Source of the DNA: a virus | DNA length: 53,318 bases | Direction: 5' to 3' (one strand) | IMG/VR virus record: IMGVR_UViG_3300043803_001519 | Location: 1-53,318 of that record | Part shown: piece by piece, positions 22,166-32,123 of the stretch | How positions within the stretch are numbered: position 1 is the first letter of the stretch | Layout: the number at the start of each line of letters is the position of its first letter | Made by a program: the position numbers and the translations under genes | The notes under the pieces: generated by a model | Seen by the model: only the letters and a program-made list of their open reading frames with translations | Databases searched by the model: none | Told to the model about the DNA's origin: nothing

Positions 22166-22499
22166 TGGTCCTGGCCTCCTGCTGCTGGCGGCGGAACGTC
22201 TCCACCTCACGCTCGGCACGACGTGCCCGGTCACTGAGTCGCTTGGTCACTGCGTCACGGGCAGCGACCTCACCTTGCAGCGCGATGATCCCGCGCTGCA
22301 GGGCTTCGATCTGGAGTTGCTTGCTGGCCGAGGTGTCGGCGGCCACGATCCCGGCGATCTCAGCCTGGCAGGCCAGCCCGGCGGCCCGGAGCTCCGCGAC
22401 CTTGTCGACCAGTAGCTTGGTGGCCAAGATCGTAGTGACGAGGAGCGCCACGATCGCGTATGCCCAGAAGGGCAGCTTGGCGAGTAGCGCCTTGATCAC
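22014..22499 (-). CDS. Rz: inner-membrane spanin (Rz-like)
   Basis: GTG 22499 (overlapping the endolysin stop as GTGA) gives 161 residues. One N-terminal transmembrane segment (WAYAIVALLVTTILATKLL, about residues 12-30) is followed by a long periplasmic coiled coil to about residue 110 (ALQGEVAARDAVTKRLSDRA, EREVETFRRQQQEA). This is the i-spanin topology. Rz1 is encoded out of frame in its distal part. A phased pentamer array lies in its coding sequence at 22230-22258. Confidence 0.8.
   Translation of the reverse strand: MIKALLAKLPFWAYAIVALLVTTILATKLLVDKVAELRAAGLACQAEIAGIVAADTSASKQLQIEALQRGIIALQGEVAARDAVTKRLSDRARRAEREVETFRRQQQEARTNEPDYAEWADRPVPDSVRRRLCEAAGGEACGNAGGGVRARAAAGGTPDPD
22230..22258 (+). 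repeat. 8-bp-phased pentamer array 10
   Basis: GTCAC-TGA-GTCGC, then TTG-GTCAC, then TGC-GTCAC: four pentamers in 8-bp register on the plus strand, inside the Rz coding sequence and 65 bases upstream of the Rz1 start. Confidence 0.65.
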
Positions 22500-22990
22500 A
22501 CCTCGGCCCCGGTCTCGGCCGAGCAGGCCAGCGCGAAGAACGGCTCGGCCTTCTCGATGGTGCCCTTGCCGAGGAGGGTGTTGTAGAACACCTTCCAGTA
22601 CTTGGCCATGCCCAGGCTGTTCGCCGGGCCAGGGAGTTCCTGGGGGATCCGCCGGTAGAAGACCCGGCACATCGCCGCCGCGTAGCAGAGGTTGCCCTGC
22701 ATCTCGAAGACGCTGTCGGCGACCGGGTACATCCCGGAGCGCAGGACCATGACCTTGTGCTCGAGGTCCGGGCGCTCCTTCAGCCAGCGCAGGAGGTCCT
22801 TGTAGGTCGCCGGCTCGATCTGGAAGATCGAGATGGCCGGGCCTTTGACCTGGCGCACGTAGGCCGCCTTGGACTCAACCAGGGCGGTACCAAGGACCAG
22901 GTTCTCGGCGGCCGGGCTCCAGAGCCCGATGGACTCCAGGGCCGGCCGGATGACGAACTGACGAAGCTGGGTAGGGTCAAGACCACGCAT
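22496..22990 (-). CDS. endolysin (lysozyme/transglycosylase-like)
   Basis: A 164-residue protein. It carries a lysozyme-like glutamate motif LGTALVESKAAY (Glu39 the candidate catalytic acid), followed by SIFQIEPATYKDLL and GNLCYAAAMCRVFYRRIP, resembling soluble lytic-transglycosylase-type phage endolysins. Genes in order (endolysin, Rz, Rz1) form the lysis cassette. No signal peptide or SAR domain is seen, so a holin elsewhere must release it. None is obvious next to it. Confidence 0.7.
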   Translation of the reverse strand: MRGLDPTQLRQFVIRPALESIGLWSPAAENLVLGTALVESKAAYVRQVKGPAISIFQIEPATYKDLLRWLKERPDLEHKVMVLRSGMYPVADSVFEMQGNLCYAAAMCRVFYRRIPQELPGPANSLGMAKYWKVFYNTLLGKGTIEKAEPFFALACSAETGAEV

Positions 22991-23027
22991 GGGGGTAGCC
23001 TACGAAGCCCCTCGCGGGGCTGCCGCC

Positions 23028-26000
23028 TTAGCCGCCGGCCAGGGTCGCCCCGACCGCCCTGCGGGCAGGCGGGAGCTGGTTCAGGATGGGGACCGCCCGG
23101 ACGAGGCTGGTCGAGGCCGGGTCGGCCACCCAGCCGTTGACCTGCTCCACGGTCGGGCCCAGGAGCCCGATGAAGCCGTTGTTGCCCCGCTCGCTGGCCT
23201 CGAAGAAGTCCATGGCGTACTGGCCGATACCCAGGAAGCCCGTCCGCTGCGCCAGGTTACCAAGGTAGGCCAGCGCGTCCTGGTCGTCGGTCGGAGTCTT
23301 TGCGCCCCACAGCCGGTACTGGAAGAGCTCGCGGAGCTCGAGGCCGATCGCGGTCATGAGCATCATCATCATCGCCGGGCCGGCGAGCTTCATCGCGCCC
23401 TGCCAGCCGAGGCCGGCCGCCTTCGCGTTGGCGAACATCTGGCCCATGATCGTGTTCTGGAACAGGTACATGAACTGGTGCAGATGGAAGATGAGCATCG
23501 CCGCCGGGTGCGAGGCCCAGAGCGGGCGCTGCGACGGGTCGGGACGCATCACGGACTCGTTGACGAACTGGATCAGCGCGTCGACGACCTTGTTGTCGGC
23601 CGCGGCGATCGCCGGGTCCGCCTGGCTGTAGGTGGACTCGCCGGGCAACTGCCGGCCGCCCTGCAGCCAGGCCGTGGCCTCCTCGACCGACAGGTTGAGC
23701 TGCTGCAGGTCGTGGATGGCAACCGGGTCGCCCTGCACGGCCTTCGCGGCGCGCTCGGCGATGAAGTCGAGGCCCACGCGCATGCCGACCGAGCGGGTGA
23801 AGTTGGTCCAGCGGTGGAGCTGGATGGCGGTGAACATCTTGTCGTTGATGTTGCGGGCCATGGGCGAGAACCAGTGGTTGTCGTAGTCGTACGACAGGAT
23901 GTGGTTCTGGAACTCGTCGGTGTAGATGCCGTAGATCCGTGCGAGCTGGTTGAAGTCGGAGTTGCGGTTGGCGACGTCCTTGATGCCAGCCTTGAGCGAC
24001 TTCCACGCGAGCTGCATGTTGTTGGCGCGGATGGCCGGGCCGATGATGTCGGGGAACGACGAGAGCGTGCCGAAGAGCAGCGTCCGCATGTTCTGGTAGG
24101 TCAGCACCCAGCCCATGGCCGTGCGGACGTTGGGCGGGAAGTCGCGGCCGTAGCGCCCCAGGGCCGCGTCGACCAGGTCCTTCGTGCGGCGAATCTGGGC
24201 GGCGGTAGCACCGGCCTGGCCCATGTCGTTCAGCATGGACATGAGCTTGGCACGCGGGTTCCAGTTCTTGTAGACCTCGCCGGTCTGCTGGCGCTCCTCG
24301 GGGGAGTTGCGGATCGCCTCCTCGCCGAAGTACTCGTTGAACACCGCGGCGTTCGACAGCGCGTGGATGTAGCGGATCATGCTGACCCGCGGGTTCTGCT
24401 CGATGTACGGCTTGAAGAACGCGTCGCTGAGCATCTTGTGGCGCTTGTTGAAGAAGCGCCCGCTCGGCGTGTCGATCTTGTCGTTGACACCGGGGTTGAA
24501 GTTGATCTGCTCGGGCGCGCCGCTGACCAGCGAGTCGAAGAGCTTCTCCGCGGCCTCCGTGCGCTCGGCGGCCGTGAGCTGGGCCGTCGGGCTGCTGGGC
24601 GTGATGTAGTTGGCTGCCAGGTGCGCCACGATCTTCGTGCGGTCGTCCAGGAGCTTCTGCTTCTCGCCCCACATCAGCGGGATGTAGTTCCTGCGGAAGA
24701 TGAGCGGCAGTCCGCTCTTACGGCCCTTGCCGTAGGCGGCCTGGTAGAAGTCGAGGATCTTCTGGGCCAGCGGTGAGACCTGGGCCGGAGCCTGGCGCCC
24801 GGTCGTGAGCTTCCAGAGCTCCTCGAACGCGGCGTTGATCTCGGCCTCCGGCACGTCCTTGAAGATCTTGATGCCGTCCGCGATCAGCTCGCTGCGGAAG
24901 CGCTGCATCCGGTTGTAGAACGTCGGCTTGTCGTTGCCCGAGATCTGCCCGCGGATGCGGAAGAAGATGTCGGCGAGCTTGTCGCCGCCAGGGATCCGGC
25001 GGAGCTGACCGGCGACGGTGGCGAACGTCTGGTCGAAGAGATCCATGCCGAGCTTCTCGCCATAGGCGATCGTCGGGCTAGCATCGAGCTTCCGCTTGAT
25101 CCGACGGAGCGTGCGCTCGGCGTACCGCTGGCGGACCTTGGCGTCGTAGCCCTTCTGGCCTTTGCGCGGGCGTGGGGCGCCGCCACGAAGTTGGGAAAGC
25201 CGCACCGTCGTGGCGATCTGCTGGGCCAGCTCGAGAAGCGCCGGTGCGCTTTCCCGCGCGCCCTCGATGAGCCACTGTGGCGCACCCGGCACGTCAGCCT
25301 TCTGATTGGCCACCAGCTCAATGAAGGCCTGCGTAATCGCCAGTTTCCCGCGCGAGTTACTGTCAACGGTGCCAGGCGGGCGTTTCTGGCCCATGAGCGC
25401 CGACCGCAGGAATTCGCCGTAGGCCTCCGACGGGCGGAAGAAGCGCGCGAGGGCGTCGTAGATCTTCCGCATCACGCTTCCAAGAGACGCAAAGAACTTC
25501 TCTGTCTCCGGGGTCGCGGCCGGGGCCTTGGAGCCTTCGGACGCCACCGTGCTGATGAACTGGGTAGCCGCCCACTCCTCTACAACACGCACAAGGGCGC
25601 CGAAGTAGGCGTCGCTCCTGCCTAGGGCTTCTACTGGTGACTGTGTCTTGGGATCGATGCCATCGCGCGCAGCAGCAGCGTCCAGCTCGTCCCGATAGGC
25701 CTCGAACGTCGGGCCGAAGATACGGAATCGGCTGGGGACTGTAACACCGGCCTTCCCGCTGTAGATGTCAGCGAGGGCGTCCCGGACGAGAGCGGCGCGA
25801 ACGGCCAATGGCGCGCTCGAGAAGTACTTGCGGAACACGACATGACCGAGCTCGTGGCCGACCACCATGGCGGCCCGGCCACCGGGGCCTCCGAACTCAT
25901 CGATCTCGAGCAGGTTCTTTGGCAGCGTGATGTAGATGCCGTCGTTGAGCACCAGGACAGCGCCGTACTCGGTACCGGTCTTTGACATTGGCCCGCGGGC

Positions 26001-29000
26001 GCTCTTGGCCCCGTCGGTCAGCGACACCACAATCGGCGCATCGGAGACGCCGCCGATGTCAGCAAGCTCGGCGATCATCTTGCCGAACTTGGTCACTGCG
26101 TCACCGAGCTTCGTCCTGTCGCCAGAGCGCTCGTCGAAGAAGTAGAGGCTCTGTCCGGAGTTCATGCGGATCTCGAGCGCCGGGACGATGCCCGCGGCGG
26201 CGTGCGCAGCAATGGTCTCCGACACCGACATCGTGCTGTCTGGTGACACCGCGACCAAGTCACCAAGATCCTTGGTCGTGGTCTCGCCAGTCTGGTTCGC
26301 GGTGTTCCGAAGCGTGCCCAGGACATTCAGCTCAGCAAACGCGGCGGCGTACTCGTTCGTGTAGCGCCGCTCGGCTCCGAGCGAAACGTACTGCGCCACG
26401 CCGTCCAGGAACTCGGCGAACGTGTCGTTGAGCTTGTACTTGGCCCGGACGCGCTGGTAGAAGTCGTAGAGCTTGTCGACGACGCGCTTGAAGAACGAGT
26501 CGACGGCGTTGCGGGTCTTGCGGTTCCGGTCGATGGCCCAGGACACAAGCTGGTCGGCTGCCCACTCCTCGAACCGGCCGCCAGTCTGCGAGCCACGCGG
26601 CGCAGCGGCACGGAGGCGGGCCTGCAGCTCGGGCGTCAGCTTGTTGAAGTAGATCTCGAAGACGGCGTGGCCGAGCTCGTGCGCGATCGCGCGGTAAGCC
26701 CGCTGCCGCGCGACCTCCGGCGAGACGCCCGCCTGGTTCTCGGACACCATCTTGTTCGACAGGTAGATGGTGATGCCGTGGATGGGGTGCATGAACACCC
26801 GGGCAGTGACGCTCGGGTCCGCGGCGGCCTGCTTGAGCAGCTCGCCGAACGGGTGGTCGTCGAACATCGCCGAATTGCGGATCGCCTCCGCGTCGAAGAT
26901 CTCCACGCGGTCCTTGAGGCCGAGGGTCTCGCGGAACACCTCGACCAGTTCGATGACGTCCTTCTGCGTCTGCTCGGACACGCTGTCGAGGCGGACGTAC
27001 GCGACCTGGTCGCGCTGCCCGCGGCGTACGCCGGGCTGCCGCTGGCTCGGCGCCTCGGTGCTCTCCCGGTTGCGGTCCGCCTCGGTGTTCTTGCCGCCGG
27101 CGAACTCGCTACCCGGCATGTCGATGGCCTGCTGGCCGTCGAGCGTGCGCGCATTCAGCTTGGGTTTCCGGACGTTGTCGAGGAACCGGTCTGGCTGGAG
27201 CGGCTGGGCGGCCTCGAAGTTGGCCTGTGCCGGCGACGTCCAGTCCGGCTGGACGAATGCGACGTCTTCGCGCTCAGGGATTCCGTTCTCGTCCAGCGCC
27301 CTGCCAGGGAGGTTGCGCGACTCAACCGCCTGCGGGGCCGAAGGCGTGAAGAACGGGTCCGCGCCACGGTCGAAGACCGGCGTGGTGTCGCGCTCGCCGA
27401 TCTCCTTCTTGGCGGCGCGCTTCTGCTTCTCGTACAGCTTGCCGTAGAACTCGTTCTGGGCCTTGAGCCCCTGGCCCTTCTTCGGAGCGTCAGAACGCGT
27501 ACCAAGAACGCCGCCAGACCCAGGCTCGCCGCGGAAGTCGGACGCCTTGTCCTCTTCCGACTGCTCCTCATCGAAGCCGAGCGGCTGGCCGTCGCGCGAC
27601 CTGTTGCGCGCCTCCATCGTCTCCTTGCGGAGCTCGCCGTAGGTGTATGGCTTCTTGTTGCGGTCGACGCGAATGACGACGGCATCGAGGTCCGCAGCCG
27701 TAAGCGCGCCGTCCTTGCCGGAGCCGCGGATCGCCGGGGCAGAGGCCGAGCCAGTCTCGAGCATGCGGGCGACCGCGGTCTCGAAACCGATGACCGCGCG
27801 CTCAGTCGGATCCTCGGTCTGGAAGACGCCGCCTTCGGCCTCATAGATCCGTGCGCCAGCCTCGGCGAACTGCTTGGCGTCCAGGCGAGAGGCCTTCTCG
27901 CGACCGGGCCAGCGAACGCGGATGATCTCGGCGGGGTTGTCGAAGTCGCGCGCGCTAAGCCGGGCAGACTCGAACCCTTCGTAGAGCTTGAGCCGGGCGG
28001 ACGTGGCCTCGTTCTGCATCGCATCGAGGATGGCGACGTAGAACTTGCCGCCTTCCTCCTGGATGTCGAATGCCGACTCGTCGAGGTCGAAGAAGATCTC
28101 ACGGAGGTCGGCGAGCGCCTTCTCCGCCTGCAGGCGCGTGTTGAACGGAATGGCCTGGCTCGTCTTGCCGTCCCGGCTGAACTTGTCAACGATCGTCCGC
28201 TTCTCGCCCTCGATCCGTTCCTTCGCCTGCTCGGTCCTGTTCTTGACGCGGCGCCCGGCGGTTTTGAGCACATCCACCGGCGACATGCCGAAGCGCTGGC
28301 GCGTGAGCTGCTCGCGGGCCTCGACCTCGTTCAGGAGCTTCCCGCTCTCGAAGTCGTTGCGTGCCATCCGTGACTCGGCATCCAGCGTGGAGTCCTGCTG
28401 GCGCTCGTAGTCCTGGTCGTCCTCGAAATCGTCCGGCCCCATGTCCTTTACGGTCGGGTCACTCAGTGGCGCGGTGTCGAGGTACTTGGCGAGCTGGTCG
28501 GAGTACTTCTTGACGAGCGGCGACACAGTCTCCTGGCGGAACTGGTCCACACGCGCGCGGAAGGTCTTGTTGATCTCGTCGAGGCGAGCCTGCTGCTGGT
28601 CAGCAGGGAGCGCCGCTACCTCTTCGAGCGCCGCGTCGAGCTCCTTGCGAAGGATAGCTGCGAACTCGAGGCCAGGGGTAGCGAGCTCCTGTCCGAGCAT
28701 CTCGGACATGGTCCCGACAGACGTGAGGATGGCCTTGATGTCTTCCTCTGGGAGGATGCCGCCAAAGAGCTTGTCCGCCTCGCGGGCAATGCGTTCGGCT
28801 TCGTCGATCGGCCCCTTGATGTCGGCGTCAATCGCGCCAGAGAAGTAGTTACCGAGGTCCGTGCGGAGCGCGTCCGCAGCGCTCGGCGGCGTCGCGAACG
28901 GATCGGCTGGGCCTGCCGTCGGCGCTGCGGCGCCGCCGACTGCGCTGCCAACCGCCGTCGCGGTCTGCGACATCGGCTGAATGGACATCTCGCGGAGGCG

Positions 29001-30074
29001 GTCCATGAACTTCGCCTTGCGCTCCTTGGCCGCGGCCCAGGCCTGCGTCGCCCGGCCGCCGGCAGCCTGGCTCAGTGCCCGCGGGCCGTCGGCCAGGACG
29101 GTGCTACCGCCGCCCATGACGGCACCGACCAGTGCGCCGGCCGCCGCGGCCTCGAGGATCCGGTCCTTGTTGGCAGGGTCACCGATGTCGAACGACGGGT
29201 CTGCAAACGCCCGCGCGGCGAGCAGCGTGGTCTCCTGCAGGCCCTCGGTGATACCCTCGGCGGGAATGCCCTTGCCGGCCGCCAGGGCGGCTTCCTGGAT
29301 GAAGCTGCGCGCGAGCTTCGGCTCGACGCCCGGGAAGAACTTGCTGATGAACATCATGCCCGGCACGGTGTCGAGCGCGCCCATCGTGAGGCCGGCCGCG
29401 AGGGCCGTGCCCGGGGCGCTGACGCCGGCGTCCATGAGCTCGCCCTGGGCCTCGCCGGTACCGAGTGCCGATGACGACGCGAAGAGGTCGCGCCCCGTCC
29501 GGCGCTGGACGGCCTGGGCCATCTGCCGCTGGACGAGCGGGTCGGCCATCATCTTGCGCACGGTCGCCTGGACTGCGTCCTCGGAGGCAGCCGGCCAGAA
29601 CGCCTTGGTGGCAGCTTCCGCCTCGGCGAACACCGAGCGGCGGAGACCCTGCTCGAAGACGCGGCGGGTGATGGCCGCACCGACGCCGGCCTGGGCGCCG
29701 AGACCGATGATGTACGGCGTCGTCTCGCCGAGCGTGCTGGCGCTCCACTTGAAGAAGTCGCCAACGCTGTTGATGTCGTCGAGGCCACTGACCGCAGCGG
29801 GGTTCCTGGCCATGTCCTCCGACTGCTGCTCCCGCCCGCGCATAGCGGTAGCGCGCGCCGCGGTGTTGCCGGTCAGGTCGCCGACCAGGCCAAGTAGACC
29901 ATACCCGAGGTCCTGGACCTGGTCTACGCCGCGGCTTGCACCGCTGACAAACTCGCCGCCGACGCCCGACGGCTGCGCGCGGTCAAGCCACCCGCTGGGG
30001 GCGCTGCGGACGCTGCTGGCGAGGCCAAGGTCGGCCGAAGGGACCGAGCGTACGTCGAACGGATCAGTAGCCAT
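23028..30074 (-). CDS. giant ejection-type internal virion protein with two metallopeptidase domains
   Basis: A 2,348-residue protein. Its size, position next to the lysis cassette and long helical/coiled-coil regions fit the phage ejection (internal virion) proteins that form a channel through the envelope. Two zinc-metallopeptidase cores are visible: AIAHELGHAVFEIYF near residue 1130 with a downstream RFEEWAADQ, and VVGHELGHVVFRKYF near 1406 with VEEWAATQF. Each offers HExxH plus a distal acidic residue. The C-terminal 700 residues are helical with hydrophobic stretches (MMMMLMTAIGLEL). A cell-wall or protein-cleaving role during genome entry is inferred. Confidence 0.7.
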   Translation of the reverse strand: MATDPFDVRSVPSADLGLASSVRSAPSGWLDRAQPSGVGGEFVSGASRGVDQVQDLGYGLLGLVGDLTGNTAARATAMRGREQQSEDMARNPAAVSGLDDINSVGDFFKWSASTLGETTPYIIGLGAQAGVGAAITRRVFEQGLRRSVFAEAEAATKAFWPAASEDAVQATVRKMMADPLVQRQMAQAVQRRTGRDLFASSSALGTGEAQGELMDAGVSAPGTALAAGLTMGALDTVPGMMFISKFFPGVEPKLARSFIQEAALAAGKGIPAEGITEGLQETTLLAARAFADPSFDIGDPANKDRILEAAAAGALVGAVMGGGSTVLADGPRALSQAAGGRATQAWAAAKERKAKFMDRLREMSIQPMSQTATAVGSAVGGAAAPTAGPADPFATPPSAADALRTDLGNYFSGAIDADIKGPIDEAERIAREADKLFGGILPEEDIKAILTSVGTMSEMLGQELATPGLEFAAILRKELDAALEEVAALPADQQQARLDEINKTFRARVDQFRQETVSPLVKKYSDQLAKYLDTAPLSDPTVKDMGPDDFEDDQDYERQQDSTLDAESRMARNDFESGKLLNEVEAREQLTRQRFGMSPVDVLKTAGRRVKNRTEQAKERIEGEKRTIVDKFSRDGKTSQAIPFNTRLQAEKALADLREIFFDLDESAFDIQEEGGKFYVAILDAMQNEATSARLKLYEGFESARLSARDFDNPAEIIRVRWPGREKASRLDAKQFAEAGARIYEAEGGVFQTEDPTERAVIGFETAVARMLETGSASAPAIRGSGKDGALTAADLDAVVIRVDRNKKPYTYGELRKETMEARNRSRDGQPLGFDEEQSEEDKASDFRGEPGSGGVLGTRSDAPKKGQGLKAQNEFYGKLYEKQKRAAKKEIGERDTTPVFDRGADPFFTPSAPQAVESRNLPGRALDENGIPEREDVAFVQPDWTSPAQANFEAAQPLQPDRFLDNVRKPKLNARTLDGQQAIDMPGSEFAGGKNTEADRNRESTEAPSQRQPGVRRGQRDQVAYVRLDSVSEQTQKDVIELVEVFRETLGLKDRVEIFDAEAIRNSAMFDDHPFGELLKQAAADPSVTARVFMHPIHGITIYLSNKMVSENQAGVSPEVARQRAYRAIAHELGHAVFEIYFNKLTPELQARLRAAAPRGSQTGGRFEEWAADQLVSWAIDRNRKTRNAVDSFFKRVVDKLYDFYQRVRAKYKLNDTFAEFLDGVAQYVSLGAERRYTNEYAAAFAELNVLGTLRNTANQTGETTTKDLGDLVAVSPDSTMSVSETIAAHAAAGIVPALEIRMNSGQSLYFFDERSGDRTKLGDAVTKFGKMIAELADIGGVSDAPIVVSLTDGAKSARGPMSKTGTEYGAVLVLNDGIYITLPKNLLEIDEFGGPGGRAAMVVGHELGHVVFRKYFSSAPLAVRAALVRDALADIYSGKAGVTVPSRFRIFGPTFEAYRDELDAAAARDGIDPKTQSPVEALGRSDAYFGALVRVVEEWAATQFISTVASEGSKAPAATPETEKFFASLGSVMRKIYDALARFFRPSEAYGEFLRSALMGQKRPPGTVDSNSRGKLAITQAFIELVANQKADVPGAPQWLIEGARESAPALLELAQQIATTVRLSQLRGGAPRPRKGQKGYDAKVRQRYAERTLRRIKRKLDASPTIAYGEKLGMDLFDQTFATVAGQLRRIPGGDKLADIFFRIRGQISGNDKPTFYNRMQRFRSELIADGIKIFKDVPEAEINAAFEELWKLTTGRQAPAQVSPLAQKILDFYQAAYGKGRKSGLPLIFRRNYIPLMWGEKQKLLDDRTKIVAHLAANYITPSSPTAQLTAAERTEAAEKLFDSLVSGAPEQINFNPGVNDKIDTPSGRFFNKRHKMLSDAFFKPYIEQNPRVSMIRYIHALSNAAVFNEYFGEEAIRNSPEERQQTGEVYKNWNPRAKLMSMLNDMGQAGATAAQIRRTKDLVDAALGRYGRDFPPNVRTAMGWVLTYQNMRTLLFGTLSSFPDIIGPAIRANNMQLAWKSLKAGIKDVANRNSDFNQLARIYGIYTDEFQNHILSYDYDNHWFSPMARNINDKMFTAIQLHRWTNFTRSVGMRVGLDFIAERAAKAVQGDPVAIHDLQQLNLSVEEATAWLQGGRQLPGESTYSQADPAIAAADNKVVDALIQFVNESVMRPDPSQRPLWASHPAAMLIFHLHQFMYLFQNTIMGQMFANAKAAGLGWQGAMKLAGPAMMMMLMTAIGLELRELFQYRLWGAKTPTDDQDALAYLGNLAQRTGFLGIGQYAMDFFEASERGNNGFIGLLGPTVEQVNGWVADPASTSLVRAVPILNQLPPARRAVGATLAGG
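26092..26104 (+). repeat. 8-bp-phased pentamer pair 11
   Basis: GTCAC-TGC-GTCAC, an exact pair preceded by TTG, inside the giant virion-protein gene. Confidence 0.5.
26243..26279 (+). repeat. 8-bp-phased pentamer array 12
   Basis: GTGAC-ACC-GCGAC, then CAA-GTCAC, then CAA-GATCC and TTG-GTCGT: five positions in 8-bp register, three close to consensus. It lies 140 bp from pair 11 in the same gene. Confidence 0.5.
28458..28478 (+). repeat. 8-bp-phased pentamer array 13
   Basis: GTCAC-TCA-GTGGC-GCG-GTGTC, in 8-bp register with the second and third pentamers degenerate, inside the giant virion-protein gene. Confidence 0.35.
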
Positions 30075-30077
30075 AGG

Positions 30078-32123
30078 TTACGGAGGCAGTACCATCGCGC
30101 GGTTGGCGGTCGTCTGAGTCTGGCGCTCCAGTTCGTCGGCAAGAGCCTTCTCGCCCAGCATGGCTACCCGGTACATCTCCGGCGTGGCCTGTACCTCGCC
30201 ACGCATGATCTGCTGCCGGAGCTCGCGCACCATCTCGGGGCTCTGCTGAGTCCGCGGGACTTCGATTCGTGCGGTAGCGCCATCGCCGGAATTGTAGTTG
30301 ACCAGGTTGGTATCGCCGGTCGAACCGATCTCGCCACCAGTCCAGCGCCTCCAGAAGAACCGGTTATCCTCGACGCGCTTGTACTTAAGCCAGCGTGCTG
30401 CGTTAGTGACTACGGTGGCCAACTTGGTCGGGTCGGCGGTACTGAGATCGCTCAGGTCGATGCCATAGGCAGCCTGGATCATGTCGGCGTTGTTCCGCAG
30501 GGTCGCGAGGACATCAGTCCGATCATTGGTGATGTCGCCGTTGATTGGATTCGCTGCGACGATCTGGTCGACCATGTCGAGGCGCTCTTTTGGCCACTCC
30601 TCCATGATCTTGCGGCGCTTGCCTTCGTCGATCAGCGGCCGCCCCGTCACGAGGTTACGGATCGGCGCCCAAGTGGTGCCGTAGCGCACGCCCATCATGC
30701 CGTCGCTTGTGGAGAGCTCGACGCCCTTCTCGGGGTCCGGGGGCGCGTACTGCTTCGCGAGCGCCGTGATGGCCGCCGCGGGGACGCCGTTGGCCATGGC
30801 GATGCCGAGGGCCTGCATCTGCCGATTGTTGAAGGTCTCGGCGTCTACGGGCAGCCGCGAGACCGTCGTCACCGCGCTGCGCACGGCGCCCGGCTCGGCG
30901 TACGGATACGGCGAGTCCTGGGACATAGCGACCTGGGCGACGGTCTCGAGGAACCTCGGGCTGCGCGCGTCGAAGGTGCCCGGCGCGACGGCGAGCGCAC
31001 GGATCTCCGTGAGCTCGGTGATCGGGGTCTTGGCTGCGTTCGCGAGGACCGCAGTCGACACGTCGAGCTCGCGACGCGCCGTCCTGAACTCGGGGTCCTT
31101 CGGGTCAAGGCCGCGCAGCTTGGTCGCAGCGGCCTCTGCGGTCTGCCGGGCGTACTTCGCTACGAACGGGTCCGAGACCTTCCGGGCGTCGTCACTCAGT
31201 GAGGCGCGGACGGCTCCGTAATTCCGTACCATCTTGTATGGGTTGGCCTCGAAGTCAGCCCGATACTTCTCGAAGCCCTTGTCATTGCGCGCGACGCCAG
31301 GCCAGAACTGTTCCTGCGTGACCGCGTCGCGCCGCATCCCATCCCGCCCGCGGGTGTCAGCGTAGAGCGGTACGCCGACAGCAGGGGCGCTGGGGTTGGA
31401 GGAGAGGCCGGCGAGGACCGACGAAAGCGCCGGTCGGTCAGGGACCGCCTCTGGGCCGGCGTAGCCGAGCGGGGCCGGCGGCTCCATAAGGTCGGGGTTA
31501 GGGCCAGGCAGTGCGTCGTAGTCAGCGCCGTTCGCGGGCGACATGACCAGCTCTGTCTTCGTCGGCGGCCTCGGCGCCTGGGGCAGCGCGGCCGGGCCAG
31601 CGGCAGCGGCGTCCGCCTCCCCGCTCAGGACACGGCGCGCCTGCTCGAAGCCGTCGAGCATCCGCTGCCGCTCCGCTGCCGCGGCGACGCGGGCCCGCCC
31701 TTCGGCCGCGACGCGCTGACGCTCGGCGATGTCCTGGTTGAGGAAGTTCGCGAGCGTCGGGTTGGTCGCCGCGCGCTGCATGAAGAACTCGCGGTCCGTC
31801 GGCGCAAGGGCGTCGAGCTTGAAGCCGGTGTCGGCGAGCTTGCCGAACGCGTAGCGGTCCTGGTAGATGTCCGCCAGACCTTGGCTGCGGATGTTCCGGC
31901 GCTCGTTAATCTCCTCGCGATTGAGCTCGTCGATCTCCCGCTGGCGAGCCTGGTCGATCTCGTAGCGCCGGTTGTTCTCGGCGTCGAGACGGCCGATGCG
32001 CGCCGTCTCGCGCTCCTGCAAGTCGATCTGCCGTCGACGCTGGAACAGCGTGTCGACGAACCCGTAGCCGGCCAGGAGCCCGCTTGAGAATGCGTTAGCC
32101 CGAAGGCCGCTGATCCCGCTCAT
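30078..32123 (-). CDS. putative internal virion/ejection protein
   Basis: A 681-residue protein just upstream of the giant ejection protein. The N-terminal 150 residues are charged and coiled-coil forming (RRRQIDLQERETARIGRLDA, QAREREIDEL-like heptads). The rest is Ala/Pro-rich and helical with no catalytic motif. In podoviruses two or three such proteins are packed in the capsid and ejected in order. The position fits that role, but no sequence match is claimed. Its start overlaps the preceding gene by 29 bases. Confidence 0.55.
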   Translation of the reverse strand: MSGISGLRANAFSSGLLAGYGFVDTLFQRRRQIDLQERETARIGRLDAENNRRYEIDQARQREIDELNREEINERRNIRSQGLADIYQDRYAFGKLADTGFKLDALAPTDREFFMQRAATNPTLANFLNQDIAERQRVAAEGRARVAAAAERQRMLDGFEQARRVLSGEADAAAAGPAALPQAPRPPTKTELVMSPANGADYDALPGPNPDLMEPPAPLGYAGPEAVPDRPALSSVLAGLSSNPSAPAVGVPLYADTRGRDGMRRDAVTQEQFWPGVARNDKGFEKYRADFEANPYKMVRNYGAVRASLSDDARKVSDPFVAKYARQTAEAAATKLRGLDPKDPEFRTARRELDVSTAVLANAAKTPITELTEIRALAVAPGTFDARSPRFLETVAQVAMSQDSPYPYAEPGAVRSAVTTVSRLPVDAETFNNRQMQALGIAMANGVPAAAITALAKQYAPPDPEKGVELSTSDGMMGVRYGTTWAPIRNLVTGRPLIDEGKRRKIMEEWPKERLDMVDQIVAANPINGDITNDRTDVLATLRNNADMIQAAYGIDLSDLSTADPTKLATVVTNAARWLKYKRVEDNRFFWRRWTGGEIGSTGDTNLVNYNSGDGATARIEVPRTQQSPEMVRELRQQIMRGEVQATPEMYRVAMLGEKALADELERQTQTTANRAMVLPP
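31191..31203 (+). repeat. 8-bp-phased pentamer pair 14
   Basis: GTCAC-TCA-GTGAG, in 8-bp register with the second unit degenerate, inside the 681-residue virion-protein gene. Confidence 0.3.
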
